Of a DNA stretch of 64,000 bases, positions 22,829 through 34,700 are shown in pieces (positions within the stretch are counted from its first letter, which is position 1; every line of letters begins with the position of its first letter). The DNA is taken from assembly GCA_029216955.1 (NCBI GenBank), contig JANAVB010004000.1, forward strand, positions 4,916,244-4,980,243, given 5' to 3'. The position numbers and the translations under genes were made by a program. Below the pieces are notes generated by a model. The model did not search any database, had not been told where the DNA came from, and saw only the letters and a list, made by a program, of their open reading frames with translations. This DNA comes from Iris pallida. Taxonomy: Eukaryota; Streptophyta; Magnoliopsida; Asparagales; Iridaceae.

Positions 22829-23944
22829 AAATTCATTCTCTCACATAATAGGGCACAATGATTTCTTACCGGTCGTTAGAGGAAAAAAAATCCTTGGGTA
22901 AAGTGCATTTAAACCCTTCTTAGATGTTACGAAAACACAATTAAAAACTCCCTGATTTGAAAAATCCAAAAGGTTACGAAAATGCTCAAATCACCCCCTA
23001 AGCTAACTTTTCTGTTAACGGGTGTTAAAATGGGATTGTGTTGACCATTTTACCCCTGGGCTATCTAATATTAACATGTTAAAAACGGTTAGTTCTAAAA
23101 TTAAAACGGTTATGCAAAAATACTTGTTAAAAAGTGGAATATTAACAAAGGAAAAATGGTCTTTGCTAGTAAAATTATTTTAATTAATATTAACTTGTTA
23201 AAAACGGTTAGTTCCGTCAAAAAAGTGGATAAATATTATTTAAAATTATTTTGTCATAAATTATTTTTTATTTAACAAATATATAAATATTTTTGGGAAA
23301 AACAAAACTGATAAATACAAAAAAAAATCAATTCTTAAAAAATAGAAATTATGAAAAACTGGAAAAGAATACCAAATAAAAAACAAAAAAATACTATTAA
23401 AATATGAAAAAAAATAAAAAATAGACAAAATATTCCAAAAAACCAAAAAATGAGGATAAATCTTAAACAATGAAAAAAGACAAAATCAAAAACTATACAA
23501 CTTTGAAAATAAAAGTCACACTTAAAAAACTAGAAAAGATTATTAAAAAGATGAAAAAAATGAAATAAGAACTAAAAAAATGGAAACAAGAAACAAAATA
23601 TTAAAAAGATTATTAAAAATAACCTCCCGTTCTTAAAAAGATAGAATTCTCATGCTTGACGTCATTTTCGAAAATAAATGTTCATAATCTAAATATCTTA
23701 AATTTTTTCTGGAAAAAAAAATCTTTTAACAAATGTCTGGTTAGTCCTGAACTATCCAGCCATTTAACTTAGGGCATGTTTGGTAAACCGTATTTTGAGC
23801 TAGATAACTATAACTAATATTATATTATTTAATATTTTATAATAATTATAATCTTAATTAATAATTATAATCTTAGTTAATAATTTATTAATTACAATTT
23901 TATTGTATTATTAATTAATAATAATTTAATCATAATTATAATTA

Positions 23945-24156
23945 TAGTTAATATTTTATATATTATAATAATTTTAATTAATTACAATTTTATAATATTT
24001 TAGTAATCATCATTATAATCATCATTATAGTTAATATTTTAGTAATCATAATTATAATTATAGTTAATATTTTATATATTATAATAATTTTAATTAATTA
24101 CAATTTTATAATATTTTAGTAATCATCATTATAATCATCATTATAATCTTACTTAA
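23945..24156. repeat. 116-bp tandem duplication, AT-rich
   Basis: tagttaatattttatatatt recurs at 23945 and 24061 with near-identical following sequence to about 24150. Confidence 0.85.
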
Positions 24157-24436
24157 TAATTTATTAGTCATGACTATTATCGTAATTATTTATTTATTTT
24201 TTAATTCTAACTGAAATTGTAAATCTTGGTACAAATTTATTTTCAACACATGTATTACTTAAACAAATAACTTAAATATTACTAAACGTATCAAAAATCC
24301 AAAAATAAATTGCAAAACATGTATGTCGAAGCATGGTCCGGTTTCTCATGCTCCCATAGTAAAAAATCACAAGAATTTGTTGGAAAATTTGCACTCCCGT
24401 AGAATCATCTTTCAGGATTTGTTAAAAAAGGAATAA

Positions 24437-24597
24437 GTAAAAAAAGCTTCAAACATTAAATGAGAGCAAATAAGTAAAAAAAATGGAATATAAAAAAAAA
24501 TTACAGTTGGATTTTAGATCTGTAGGTAAAAAAAAGCTTCAATACATTAAATGAGAGCAAATAAGTAAAAAAAAAGGAATATAAAAAAAATTAAATA
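24437..24597. repeat. About 90-bp tandem duplication
   Basis: gtaaaaaaagcttcaa, then attaaatgagagcaaataag, occurs from 24437 and again from 24526. Confidence 0.8.
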
Positions 24598-25076
24598 TTA
24601 TTTTTCTTTCCAACCAACCGGTCAAAAAATTGAAAATATAAAGCTTAGGTTTTATGTTTCAAACAAATATTCTTATATATTGAGAATGAAAGAGAGTCAG
24701 CAGCAGCCACAATGTAAGCATTAGGGGTATTTTGGGGAGTGCACATTTTTTTTATCCAAAATATGGGCTCTAACGGCAACTTCTAACGTCATTTTGACGA
24801 AAATGGGCATTTCGAACAAAAACGATTTTGCGGGAGGTGCAAACTGCTTAAGTTTTCTAAGATGTCTTATTTTGCGAACGAGGCAACTCTAACGAGGATT
24901 TAAATGCACTTTACCCAAAATCCGTTCTTACCGGTCCAATTGATTGCTTTAGTGTACGCTCGTCATTCAGTACAAACGTAACCTTTTCTAAAAGTAAAGT
25001 ACTGTTGTGTTCTCATCAGCACTTCTGACCTATCTATGATTTCACTCAGTAATTTGTATATTTGACTGGTCATATC

Positions 25077-25078
<2 letters not shown>

Positions 25079-25123
<45 letters not shown>
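25079..25123. repeat. CT microsatellite in the bHLH promoter
   Basis: A 45-bp CT run ends about 18 bp before the TATA box. CT/GA tracts near start sites are common in plant promoters and may bind GAGA-type factors; here that is inference. Confidence 0.9.
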
Positions 25124-25126
<3 letters not shown>

Positions 25127-25140
25127 ATACTCTTGAGCTC

Positions 25141-25148
25141 TATATAAA
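25141..25148 (+). promoter_or_regulatory. TATA box of the bHLH gene
   Basis: tatataaa, 68 bp before the ATG, leaving room for a start site near 25175 and a short leader of about 40 bp. Confidence 0.75.
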
Positions 25149-25215
25149 CAAAGGCTACCCGTGACATTAGACCCATATTGGTCTTCACTGCAGCTCCTGC
25201 TAATTTCTCTCCAGA

Positions 25216-27019
25216 ATGGAAGAAGCCTTCTCATACCAGCACATGAACCACCCTTGCTTCCTTGCAGACTCTGCTTACTTCCAGCAGTACTACTCTCACA
25301 TTGAGATGCCGCCACTCCTCCCACAGCATGCTGGAGAGATGAGCAATGCCGCCTCCTCCGGCTTCACTTGCTACAACTCTTCTGAAGTTGAAGTAGTACT
25401 ACTCCCTACACCGCAAGCTTCTTCGGACATGAGAATAAAGAAGAGTGATTATGGAAGTTGCTTGAGTACTAGCCAGTCTAAGGTACATATATCTACGTCT
25501 ATTCTACAGCTTAATTCAGGATATTTTTAATAAGGACGCAGTCACAGACCACGAGCAAAATATTATTTTCCTTTTAATTATATCACAGGACTTGGATTAT
25601 GTCCGGGTCTGATTCTCACGTTGATCCTCAGTTTTTATTTAATCCTCAATAGTCGATAGATATATATACATGTATACATGTAATTAGAATTAATGTCTAC
25701 TTGCACAATCTGGCTAATGTTTCATGTTCTTGTAAGGGTGCCAAGGGAAGTACCAACAGGAGACAGAAGAAAGCAGTGGCTGAAGATAAGCAGGCCAAAG
25801 CTAGGGAGTTGAACAAGGCAGCAAGTGAGGAGCCACCTTCAGGATACATTCATGTGAGGGCCAGGAGAGGCCAGGCAACGGATAGCCATAGCCTTGCTGA
25901 AAGGGTATTAACCTTAATTTCTTACGCACCCTATTGTCCATATCATTCCATTTTGAAAAATATCCAGGGTGTCCCTTGACACGTTTCGAGCAACAAAAAT
26001 AGTATTTAAAAATATGGGAAATAAGGTTGGGTGCATCTTGACCCTATTCAAATTCTGCATTAGATTGTTCCTCGTGGAACTGGAATACTATATGTCCTTA
26101 TTTTAACATAAATCTCTAACTGTAACGTTGTTTTTTTTAAGGTGAGAAGGGAGAGGATAAGTGAGAGAATGAAGAGGTTGCGAGAGCTCGTCCCTGGCTG
26201 TGACAAGGTGTGGCTTCTCATAAATTAAAATTTAATATTGTAAAATATTTGTTTTTTTGTTTTATATGACAAAATTTGTATGATTTGATTGTTATAGGTT
26301 GTTGGAAAGGCCCTTGTTTTGGATGAGATAATCAACTATGTACAGTCCCTGCAAAACCAAGTTGAGGTAACCAAAGGAAAAAAAAAAATCAAGCAACTGA
26401 AATGTCATATTTCAAGATTTGTGTAACTGAGTTAGGCCTGCTGATTTTGGTGTCTGGCATGGTCCAGTTTCTTTCCATGAAGCTTGCTTCTGCTAATCCT
26501 GTCATATACGACTTCGGCGCCGACTATAACGACGAGCTCATGAATCAACCAGAGGTATGTCTGTCTCTCTGCAGCATCTTAAAACCACATGTTGACCAAC
26601 ATTCATATGCATTCATGAGTTGATGTGGTCCAGTTCCAGTGGTTCAAATGAGCTCTTGAACATCATAGTGCATCAGAAATTCATGAATGGTGTTAACATA
26701 GAGATTAAGAACATGGATTTGATATATTAATTGTTGGGTTCTGAACATGATGTAGGAACTGGGGAGCATGTCTCAACCACCCACAGCCTTTGAGGGAGTA
26801 GCAAACAACTTCCAAATTGCAGACACTTCATTGGTATTTCTTCTTCTTCTTCTTTGTTCAGAATGATTATTCATCTATTTGAGATCACAAGCAAAGGAAC
26901 TATGCATATCCTCTCTTTTTCAGGATGTTGACAGTTTTCTAATGCAGCAAGTAGGTGGCCACGCTACAAGCAGGTTACTTAGCCAAGTTGAGCTCCACAA
27001 CATGTGCTCGTTCCACTAG
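25216..27019 (+). CDS. bHLH transcription factor, BEE/CIB/HBI1-like, 7 exons
   Basis: Nuclear DNA-binding protein of 276 aa. Exons: 25216-25482, 25737-25904, 26142-26207, 26298-26366, 26468-26554, 26756-26833, 26924-27019. All six introns are GT-AG and phase 0, and the joined frame is open to the TAG at 27017. The bHLH domain spans about residues 130-191. Its basic region HSLAERVRRERISER carries His140, Glu144 and Arg148, the H-E-R triad expected to bind E-box/G-box (CACGTG) DNA. The preceding GYIHVRARRGQATDS and following YVQSLQNQVEFLSMKLA are hallmarks of the group holding BEE, CIB and HBI1 factors, which act in brassinosteroid, light and growth control. Residues 1-120 lack a known domain. 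Length is normal for the group. Which member it matches needs a phylogeny. Confidence 0.93.
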
Positions 27020-27208
27020 AGGAAAGAAACATACAGCCTCCTCGGTATATCGGTGAGAATTACTTAAGAACTGTGCACCAAAAGTATTTAAGCTTTCTTC
27101 ACACAGCAATATCTAACTCCCATGATAATTTTTCTCTGGACAGTATCTGTAGAAGTGATCCTGTGACCAAACATAAGCATTATATTGCTGGAATTGAAGT
27201 GCATACCA

Positions 27209-27214
27209 AATAAA
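27209..27214 (+). terminator. Polyadenylation signal of the bHLH gene
   Basis: aataaa, 190 bp after the stop codon; the only clear one in the first 200 bp of the 3' region. Confidence 0.5.
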
Positions 27215-27310
27215 AAGAACATGCATTACTTATGGGGATCCCCTGCTGCGGGGCTACTGGACCAGTTGGTGCTGCATGGGCAGATGCCAAGAGCCTATCT
27301 ATTAATACTA

Positions 27311-27349
<39 letters not shown>

Positions 27350-27638
27350 TTAAGCTTTGAATAGAAAGATGGATAGGCTTTGGTCACTTCAGATTGTAAT
27401 TTGTTCTCCGCTTTCACTCACTTTTCATTCATCATGGGCAGTCTTCCCTGTAGAAGCTTCTATGTATTGTGTTTTAACTGTTGTAATGGTTGAGGTTTTC
27501 AGAAGCCGCCCACCCTTCCTATGATATATATTACTTGTTGCATCTTTATATGTTATGATGTCTTGAATCCTAATTAAGATATTTCGTCCCCAAGTTGGTT
27601 CAGTTGGTTCCATTTGCAATGTATGCTACTGATGGAGC
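27215..27638. other. 3' flank of the bHLH gene with TA tract
   Basis: No gene seen. A TA run lies at about 27314-27346. Confidence 0.6.
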
Positions 27639-28424
27639 CAGGAGCGGATCCAGAAACTAAAACATGGATGGGCTACAATAAATTAGGATGGGCTAATCCA
27701 TATAAAAAATTCAAAACACTACAAGAATAAAAGCTTTTCTTGACGGTTATTCCCCGTCAAGAAATGGGTATCTTGACGGTTGCAGATCCGTCAACTAGGC
27801 CGGAGTCAAGAAAAGATCCTCCCCTTTCTTGACGGTCCCTGAAATGGCTTTCCTTGACGATTTTTTGCCATCATTTTAAGTAATTTTTTTGACTGTTTTT
27901 AGACGTCAAGATAGCAGTTTTTAGAAACCGTCAACATAGGAAAAAACTTTTCTTGACTCCGACCTAGCTGATGGCTATTAGCCGTCAAGAAAAGCCCTCT
28001 TGCAGCAGAATTGAGTTAATTGTTGACGTTTTATAACCGTCAAGAGAAGCTAAATTTTGTATAGCAAAAATTCCATTTTTAATTATATATTATGAATCGA
28101 ACACATACATAATATCAATATTCCACAAGGTATACATACATCACATAACTACAAAATTCAATTTTTATATTAATAAACTGTATATTCACTACTAAAATGT
28201 CATCTAATAGCGACGTAATTTAGCGACGGCAGGAAATTACGTCGCTATTAGCGACAGTTTTATTAACACGTCGCAAAACGTCGCTGCCTAGCGACGTTCT
28301 GCGACAGGAGTTTCCTTCGTCGCTGACTAGCGACGTTCCGCGACTAATTATAAGTATATGTCGCCATTTTGGCGACGTTTAGCGACGTCTACATGTGACG
28401 TCGCTAAATTATTTTACTTAGGGC

Positions 28425-28700
28425 ACGCCGCTGCCTTCTTTCCCCCTCACTCTCACTCGAAAGCTTTTAATTTCCCCCCCCCCCACCCCCCCCGGCGACT
28501 CCCCCCCCTCTGTCAGTGCCCTCCCCCTCCGGCGACCCCCTCCTCCCCGACGACCCCCTCCCCCTCCGGCGAGCTCCTCCTCCTCGAGATCCTCCTCCTC
28601 CAGCTCCTCCTCCCCCAATCCGAGTCCTCTTCCTCAGGTAAATCCTAACCTAACTCCTCTCCTTCCTCCTCCTCTCTCACGGACACACACACACGGCCAT
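28425..28700. other. C-rich segment in CACTA 2, possible captured exon
   Basis: Runs of c and repeats of ctcctcctc stand out from the AT-rich surroundings. A frame ends at caggtaaatcc (28634-28644), a good splice-donor match. The product would be Pro/Leu-rich and low in complexity, so coding is doubtful. Confidence 0.3.
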
Positions 28701-28857
28701 ACGGACACACGGACACACATCCAAACTAGGTCAAGACTCGAAAAAAATAGAAAAATCCTGGAGGAATCAAAATCATAATAACCAAATGATTCAAATAGGC
28801 TAGGGTCAGGGTTTGGGTAGGGCTAGGTGTTGATGGGTTTTGGCTGGAGGCAGCTAG

Positions 28858-31552
28858 TGTCACGCTCCAGATCCAGAATACTGGAGAGCGGGGGCAGACA
28901 TAGCCAGCTACGTATATGAAATGGAATCCATCTCGCTATACGGTCACGGCTGTCTAGATACATGAGGGTTTATCTACAAGCCAACAGTCTCTTAAGGTCA
29001 TGAACAAGCCTAGTGTCTCAATCACAAGCAAGTAAGTAAAAGTGACAAGATGTATGATCATTAAATATACAATAGTAAGGCATCCCAAACATTACATATT
29101 CAGTTGATCATGAAGCTAGTCGTTACAAAATGTCAGGACTAGCAAGAGTTTAGTCATACATGATCAACCCTAGGATCTGTCAATCATGTTACAGCCCGTA
29201 GGCAGACAGTAAGTAAGTGCAATCGAGCTAAACAGGTGCTCGTCCGCTAAACGCCTCAAAAGAATATTTTTACAATAGAGTGGGAGAGCCAAAAAATAAC
29301 CCACTCGTTGCCAGGGTTTCGTCTAGTGGCCACCATCTGGCTGGAAGGTCGGTAGATCCTCTGGAGCTGCTCCGAAATCTGGCCACACAAAACCAGCTGG
29401 ATCAGACCCCAGAAAGAGCAAGTGCCACAAAGTAGGCTTCACTTAAGAACTAAAACTAGCAATCAGCAAAAGATATAAATAAAAGTAAGAACTGGAATAA
29501 AAGTAGGAACTGGAAATAAGAAAATACATCAGGATGATATACGACGAGATAACCATGGAACTATTCAGATAACCAGGTTACAACCCGTAACTAAACAAGG
29601 ACCGGGGTTGTAACCCTTCGTCTGAACAGAATTTGGAATTCTCACCATTTATCGGTAAAATAAATACAAGCATTCTGGTCATGCAGTAATCTGGAACAGG
29701 ATCAGGATCAGGGCAAGACTAGACAGGTTAGACTCCATCCAATCACTTCACGGCCAAGCAAGAATTACGACTTCATACTTTAACTAACTAGGGTTGTCAC
29801 AAGCCTAATTACTAACAAAATACAGTGAGATTGTTCCACAGCCACAAGCCCTGCAGACCATCCAGGTTCCCCGGGTTAAAAGATTAGAGTTGAATTCGGG
29901 TGGGTACATCGTCCAGGAAACGAATGTACCCTTAGGTAGCTTGAAGGGTACAACACATGACAGTGTGCTGGAAATGTGCCCTACTCGACGGCAGACTACA
30001 GATCCCAAGGCGTGCCCAGGTAACGGGATTGCCTGTAGCTGGAAAATCTCTTTATGACTAATGTATTAATCTAGTTATTAGCCCTTAGTTTATTTCAATA
30101 GGTACTCCTGACCGTGGTACTCAGGAGTCCCCTCCTAGATATGATGCAAGACAAGACTGGATTATTTATACAAGCACAATCGCCCACGGTGTCCAGGTTA
30201 TTATACAGGTCATGTCATGTCAGGTAGCCGTCGCAACAGCTTATCAAGAAAATCATGTCAGGTTATCATGCCAAGTGTACTAATCAGGAGTGCGCCACGA
30301 CGGGCCACTATCAGGTCATGTCAGGTTACTCATGTCAGGAGCGCACCACTACGGGTCACTATCAGGTCATGCTCAATTGTCAATTCCAAATATATCAAGT
30401 AAATTCGCAATTATCAAGTTCAGGACAAAAGGCGTAAGAATATAAAATAGGCGTAAAATATCTAATAAAATATCAATATACAGGGCTATAAAAGAGCCAA
30501 GCTTAAGGAAAATAAAATCAAATCTGACACGCTGACATGAGACCAAGTCAGCCAAAGGCCATACGCTCAGGTCAAACTATGCTCAGGCCAGCGTACACCT
30601 TGCTCGCTTAAGCTAGCGTACCAAGGCACGCGTACGCTCAAGCTACAGGTCAGCGTATGCTCAAGCTAGCGTACGCTCAAGACTGCGTACGCTTGAGCTA
30701 GCGTACCAAAAGATACGCTGCCAACAGACAGCGTATCAAGGCTAGCGTACGCTCGCTAAAGAGCAGCACACTCAAGGCTAGCGTACGCTCGCTAAAGAGC
30801 AGCGTACCCAAGTCAGCGTACGCTCGCTAAAGAGCCGCGTACCCAAGGCTAGCGTACGCTCGCTAAAGAGCAGCGTACAGCTCAGTGGCGTAAGCTAAAA
30901 AGCTAGCTCACTGTTCACTGTCTTCTCCAAATGGCAAGAACAACAAGAACTCTAAAGTTGAATCTAAGCTTCAACAGTCCATATCTTGGTCAAAACAAGT
31001 CCGAATCCCACTTTCCAAAGGTCAAAATAGGGTAGAATGAAATTCTCTACAACATGGAACCATCAAAACTTGAAAACAAGGAAGTTTGATAGATCAAAAC
31101 CACCAAAAATCCGAAAATAGCAAGACTCTAGATCTACAAGAATTAAAGCCTTAAAATAGAAAATGACAAGTTCTAATGTGGTTTAGAATCATGAGGAGAA
31201 GCTAATGAAACCATCAAAAGGGGTTCTCTTGTGGAAGCAAGTTGCACTTGCCTATGGTGTTCTTAGTTGGTGGAGAAGAGTAATGGTGGGGGAAGGAGAA
31301 GTAAATGAGAATTATGGAGGAGAGAGAAGGTTGGTGGGGATAATAAAGAGGGGGGTTGTGGTGGAAATGAAGGAGAAGCATAGGCTAAGGTATTCCACCC
31401 TTGGCCCATGATGAACCAAGCATTGGGCCGGCCGAACCAAGCCAACCCAACCGAGAGTTAAACCATGCCGAGAGCTAAACAAGGAATCAGGCAATACAGA
31501 ATAAAATACGTATACGTATCCCAAAATACGTAATACGAACACAGGCATTACA
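28858..31552 (-). repeat. 3' LTR of the nested Tekay element
   Basis: 2,695 bp, bounded by TG/CA (tgtcacgctcc to cattaca on the plus strand), nearly identical to 36553-39251. It contains a two-copy repeat around 30250-30370 (caggtcatgtcaggtta) and the palindromic minisatellite at 30741-30885. Confidence 0.95.
30741..30885. repeat. 36-bp x 4 minisatellite with palindrome AGCGTACGCT
   Basis: Units start at about 30741, 30777, 30812 and 30848, each with agcgtacgctcgctaaagag. Further single copies of gcgtacgct lie at 30620-30690. The partner LTR has the same array at about 38440-38585. Confidence 0.88.
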
Positions 31553-31710
31553 ACTCTACCCACCTTAAAAGAATTCTGTCCTCGGAATTTAATCAAGAGG
31601 CTAGAGGAGCAATGACAAGCTACATTAATAACAAGCAAGCTATACTAGGCAATCAATCAATCATGCAAGCAAGGAATCGAAGGCAGGAGGCATACGAAAG
31701 ATATTATACC

Positions 31711-34700
31711 TCACGAGTCAAACAAGTCGGGATATCGCGATCGGATATCATCCTCACGCTCCTACGTTGACTCCCTCAAAGAGTGATGACCCCAAGCAAC
31801 TCGGACTAACTTGATAGTCTTATTCTTGAGGATCTTCTCTCTCCGGTCTAATATAGACACGGGCCTCTCCTCATACGAAAGGTTGGTACCAACAACCAAT
31901 TCCGAATGATCCAGGATGTGGCTCGAGTCCGGGATATACCGTCGTAATTGGGATATATGGAACACGTCATGGACCTCGCTTAGCGACGGTGGAAGAGCGA
32001 GACGATAGGATACATCTCCTACTCGCTCCAGAATGTCAAATGGTCCTATATACCTAGGACTAAGCTTGCCCCGTACGTCGAAACGAATAACGCCACGGTT
32101 AGGCAAAATCCTCAGGAATACATGATCGCCGACCGAAAACTCGAGAGGGCGCCGATGAGAATCGGCCCAATGGCGCTGGCGATCTTGGGCAACTCGAAGA
32201 TGATCTCGGACTCTCCTGACCACCTCAACTGTCTGGGCAATCATTTCTGGACCGAGCATCTGTCTCTCTCCAACATCATCCCAGGCTAGCGGGGATCTGC
32301 ACTTCCTACCATACAGTGCCTCGAACGGTGCCATCTGGATACTGGCCTAGAAACTGTTATTGTACAAAAATTCCACCAGGTGCAAGTGATCTTTCCATAA
32401 ACCACCAAAGTCAAGTGTGCAAGACCGCAGCATGTCTTCAAGAGTCTGGATCGTGCGCTCCGACTGACCATCTGTCTGCGGGTGATATGCTAAACTGAAC
32501 TGGAGATGAGTTCCCAAGCTCTCTTGCAAGCTACGCCAAAAGTGCGACGTAAATCTTGAATCTCGGTCCGAGGTGATACTGACTGGCACACCATGCAATC
32601 TGATAATCTGTCTGAGGTACATCTCTGCTAACTAAGCTGTCGACTGACCAACTCTCAATAGAAGAAAGTGAGCCACTTTCGTGAGCCGATCAACTATAAC
32701 CCAGATAGCATCTCTACCAGCTGGGGATCTAGGTAGTCCAGTCACAAAATCTATGGTCACATGCTCCCACTTCCATTCTGGAATCGACAAGGGCTGAAGA
32801 AGTCCAGCCGGTCTCTGATGTTCGGCTTTAACTTGTTAGCAAACCAAACACCGAGAGACAAACCGAGCTATCTCCCGCTTCATGCCATTCCACCAGAAAT
32901 GCTGCCAGATATCACGGTACATCTTCGTACTGCCGGGATGGATGGAATACTGCGAACTGTGCGCTTCTGACATGATCTCCTGCCGGATATCTCCGCTGGG
33001 TACACAAAGACGCTTACCATGTCGAAGTGTACCATCCTCATGAATGCATAACTCTGGTCTTCATCCTGCCTCACACTCGGCTCTGAGTCGCTGAAGCTTA
33101 GAATCTGCCGATTGTGCCATCCGGATCCTCTCAACTATAGTGGACTGAACTTGCATACTGGCCATCAATGCCACACTGGAAGGGAGAATAACTTCTATAC
33201 CCATCTTCTGAAGATCTGCTAACAATTCTGGCTGCGCTGCTAGGAAATAAGCTTCGGCTCTCCTGCTCAATGCATCTGCTACGACATTGGCCTTCCCAGG
33301 ATGATACTGCAGGTTGACATCATAATCCACAAGAAGCTCCAGCCATCTTCTCTGACGCATGTTAAGATTCTTCTAGGTGAAAACATACTTCAGGCTCTTG
33401 TGATCGGTGAAAATCTCTACCCTGTCTCTATACAAATAGTGCCTCCATAACTTAAGTACAAACACCACTGCTGCCAGCTCCAAGTCATGGGTTGGGTAAT
33501 TCCTCTCATGATCACGAAGTTGTCGTGATGCATAAGCTATCACCTTCCCATGTTGCATCAGAACACATCCTAGGCCTCTGCCCGAAGCATCACAATATAC
33601 TGAGAATCCTCCAGTTCCATCTGGAAGCGTGAGAATAGGAGCTGTTATCAGGCCTCGCTTCAACTGCTCAAAAGAACTCTGACACTCTGCTGTCCAAGCA
33701 AACTGCGCATCCTTGCGGGTCAACTGGGTCAATGGCACTGAAATCCGAGCAAAATCTGAAACAAACCGCCGGTAGTAGCCGGCCAATCCAAGAAAACTAC
33801 GAACCTCCGCAACTGTGCTGGGCACTGGCCACGAGTCAATAGCCACAATCTTCTGGGAATCCACTTCTACTCCTCCTCGAGTGATGATATGACCCAAGTA
33901 CGAAATGCGATCGAGCCAGAACTCGCATTTACTGAACTTGGCATATAACTGGTGTTCTTTAAGGATCTGAAGAACTATACGGAGATGCTGCTCATGCTCC
34001 GCCTCACTCTTGCAGTAGACCAGGATGCCATCCAAGAACACAATCACAAACTGATCCAAGTGAGGCATGAAGATGCGATTCATGAGGTCCATGAATACTG
34101 CCGGCGCATTGGTCGCTCCAAAAGGCATAACAAAGAACTCCCAATGCCCATATCTCGATCTAAAAGCTGTCTTCGGGATGTCCTGCTCTCTGACTCTGAT
34201 CTGATAATAACCTGAGCGCAAATCAATCTTTGAGAATACTGATGCCCCTTTGTGTTGATCAAACAAGTAATCTATCCTCGAAAGAGGGTATCTGTTCTTG
34301 ATTGTTACTGAGTTCAAGGTACGATAATCAACACATAACCTGGACGTACCATCCTTCTTTTTCACAAGAAGCATCGGGGCTCCCCAAGGTGATCCACTAG
34401 CACGAATGAATCCCTTGGTTCTAAGCTCTTCAATCATCTTATACAATATCTCCAATTCTGACGGCGCCATCCTGTAGACTCTCTCTGACACTGGGGCTGT
34501 CCCGGGAATCAAGTCTATAGTGAACTCGATCTTCCGCTCCGGAGGCATACCTGGAAGCTCTTCTGAAAAAACATCTGGGAACTCATCCACTATCCTGGGC
34601 AACTGAACTGCTGCTACTGCTATCCGCAATACTGGAGGAGATGATTCAACCTCACCTCGAGAGAAAGAAAACTTCGGCTCGCCTGGAATGCTAAAAACAA

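Larger units (their letters stand above)
22894..24917. mobile_element. 2-kb non-autonomous DNA transposon with perfect 20-bp TIRs
   Basis: TTGGGTAAAGTGCATTTAAA at 22894-22913 is exactly inverted at 24898-24917, and a looser match continues inward. It is flanked by AATCC on both sides (22889-22893 and 24918-24922). The interior is AT-rich with no transposase; its open frames are low-complexity. It contains a 116-bp tandem duplication (23945-24156) and a duplication of about 90 bp (24437-24597). Superfamily not assigned. Confidence 0.75.

Noticed and set aside
23261..23470. Phe/Tyr-rich minus-strand frame
   Set aside because: Translation of A-rich sequence inside the TIR element.
28418..28618. 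Minus-strand Glu/Gly/Arg-rich frame
   Set aside because: Low-complexity product of ctcctc and c runs; no support for coding.
30741..30885. Array resembling CRISPR repeats
   Set aside because: Units are directly adjacent with no unique spacers and lie in both LTRs of a plant retrotransposon.
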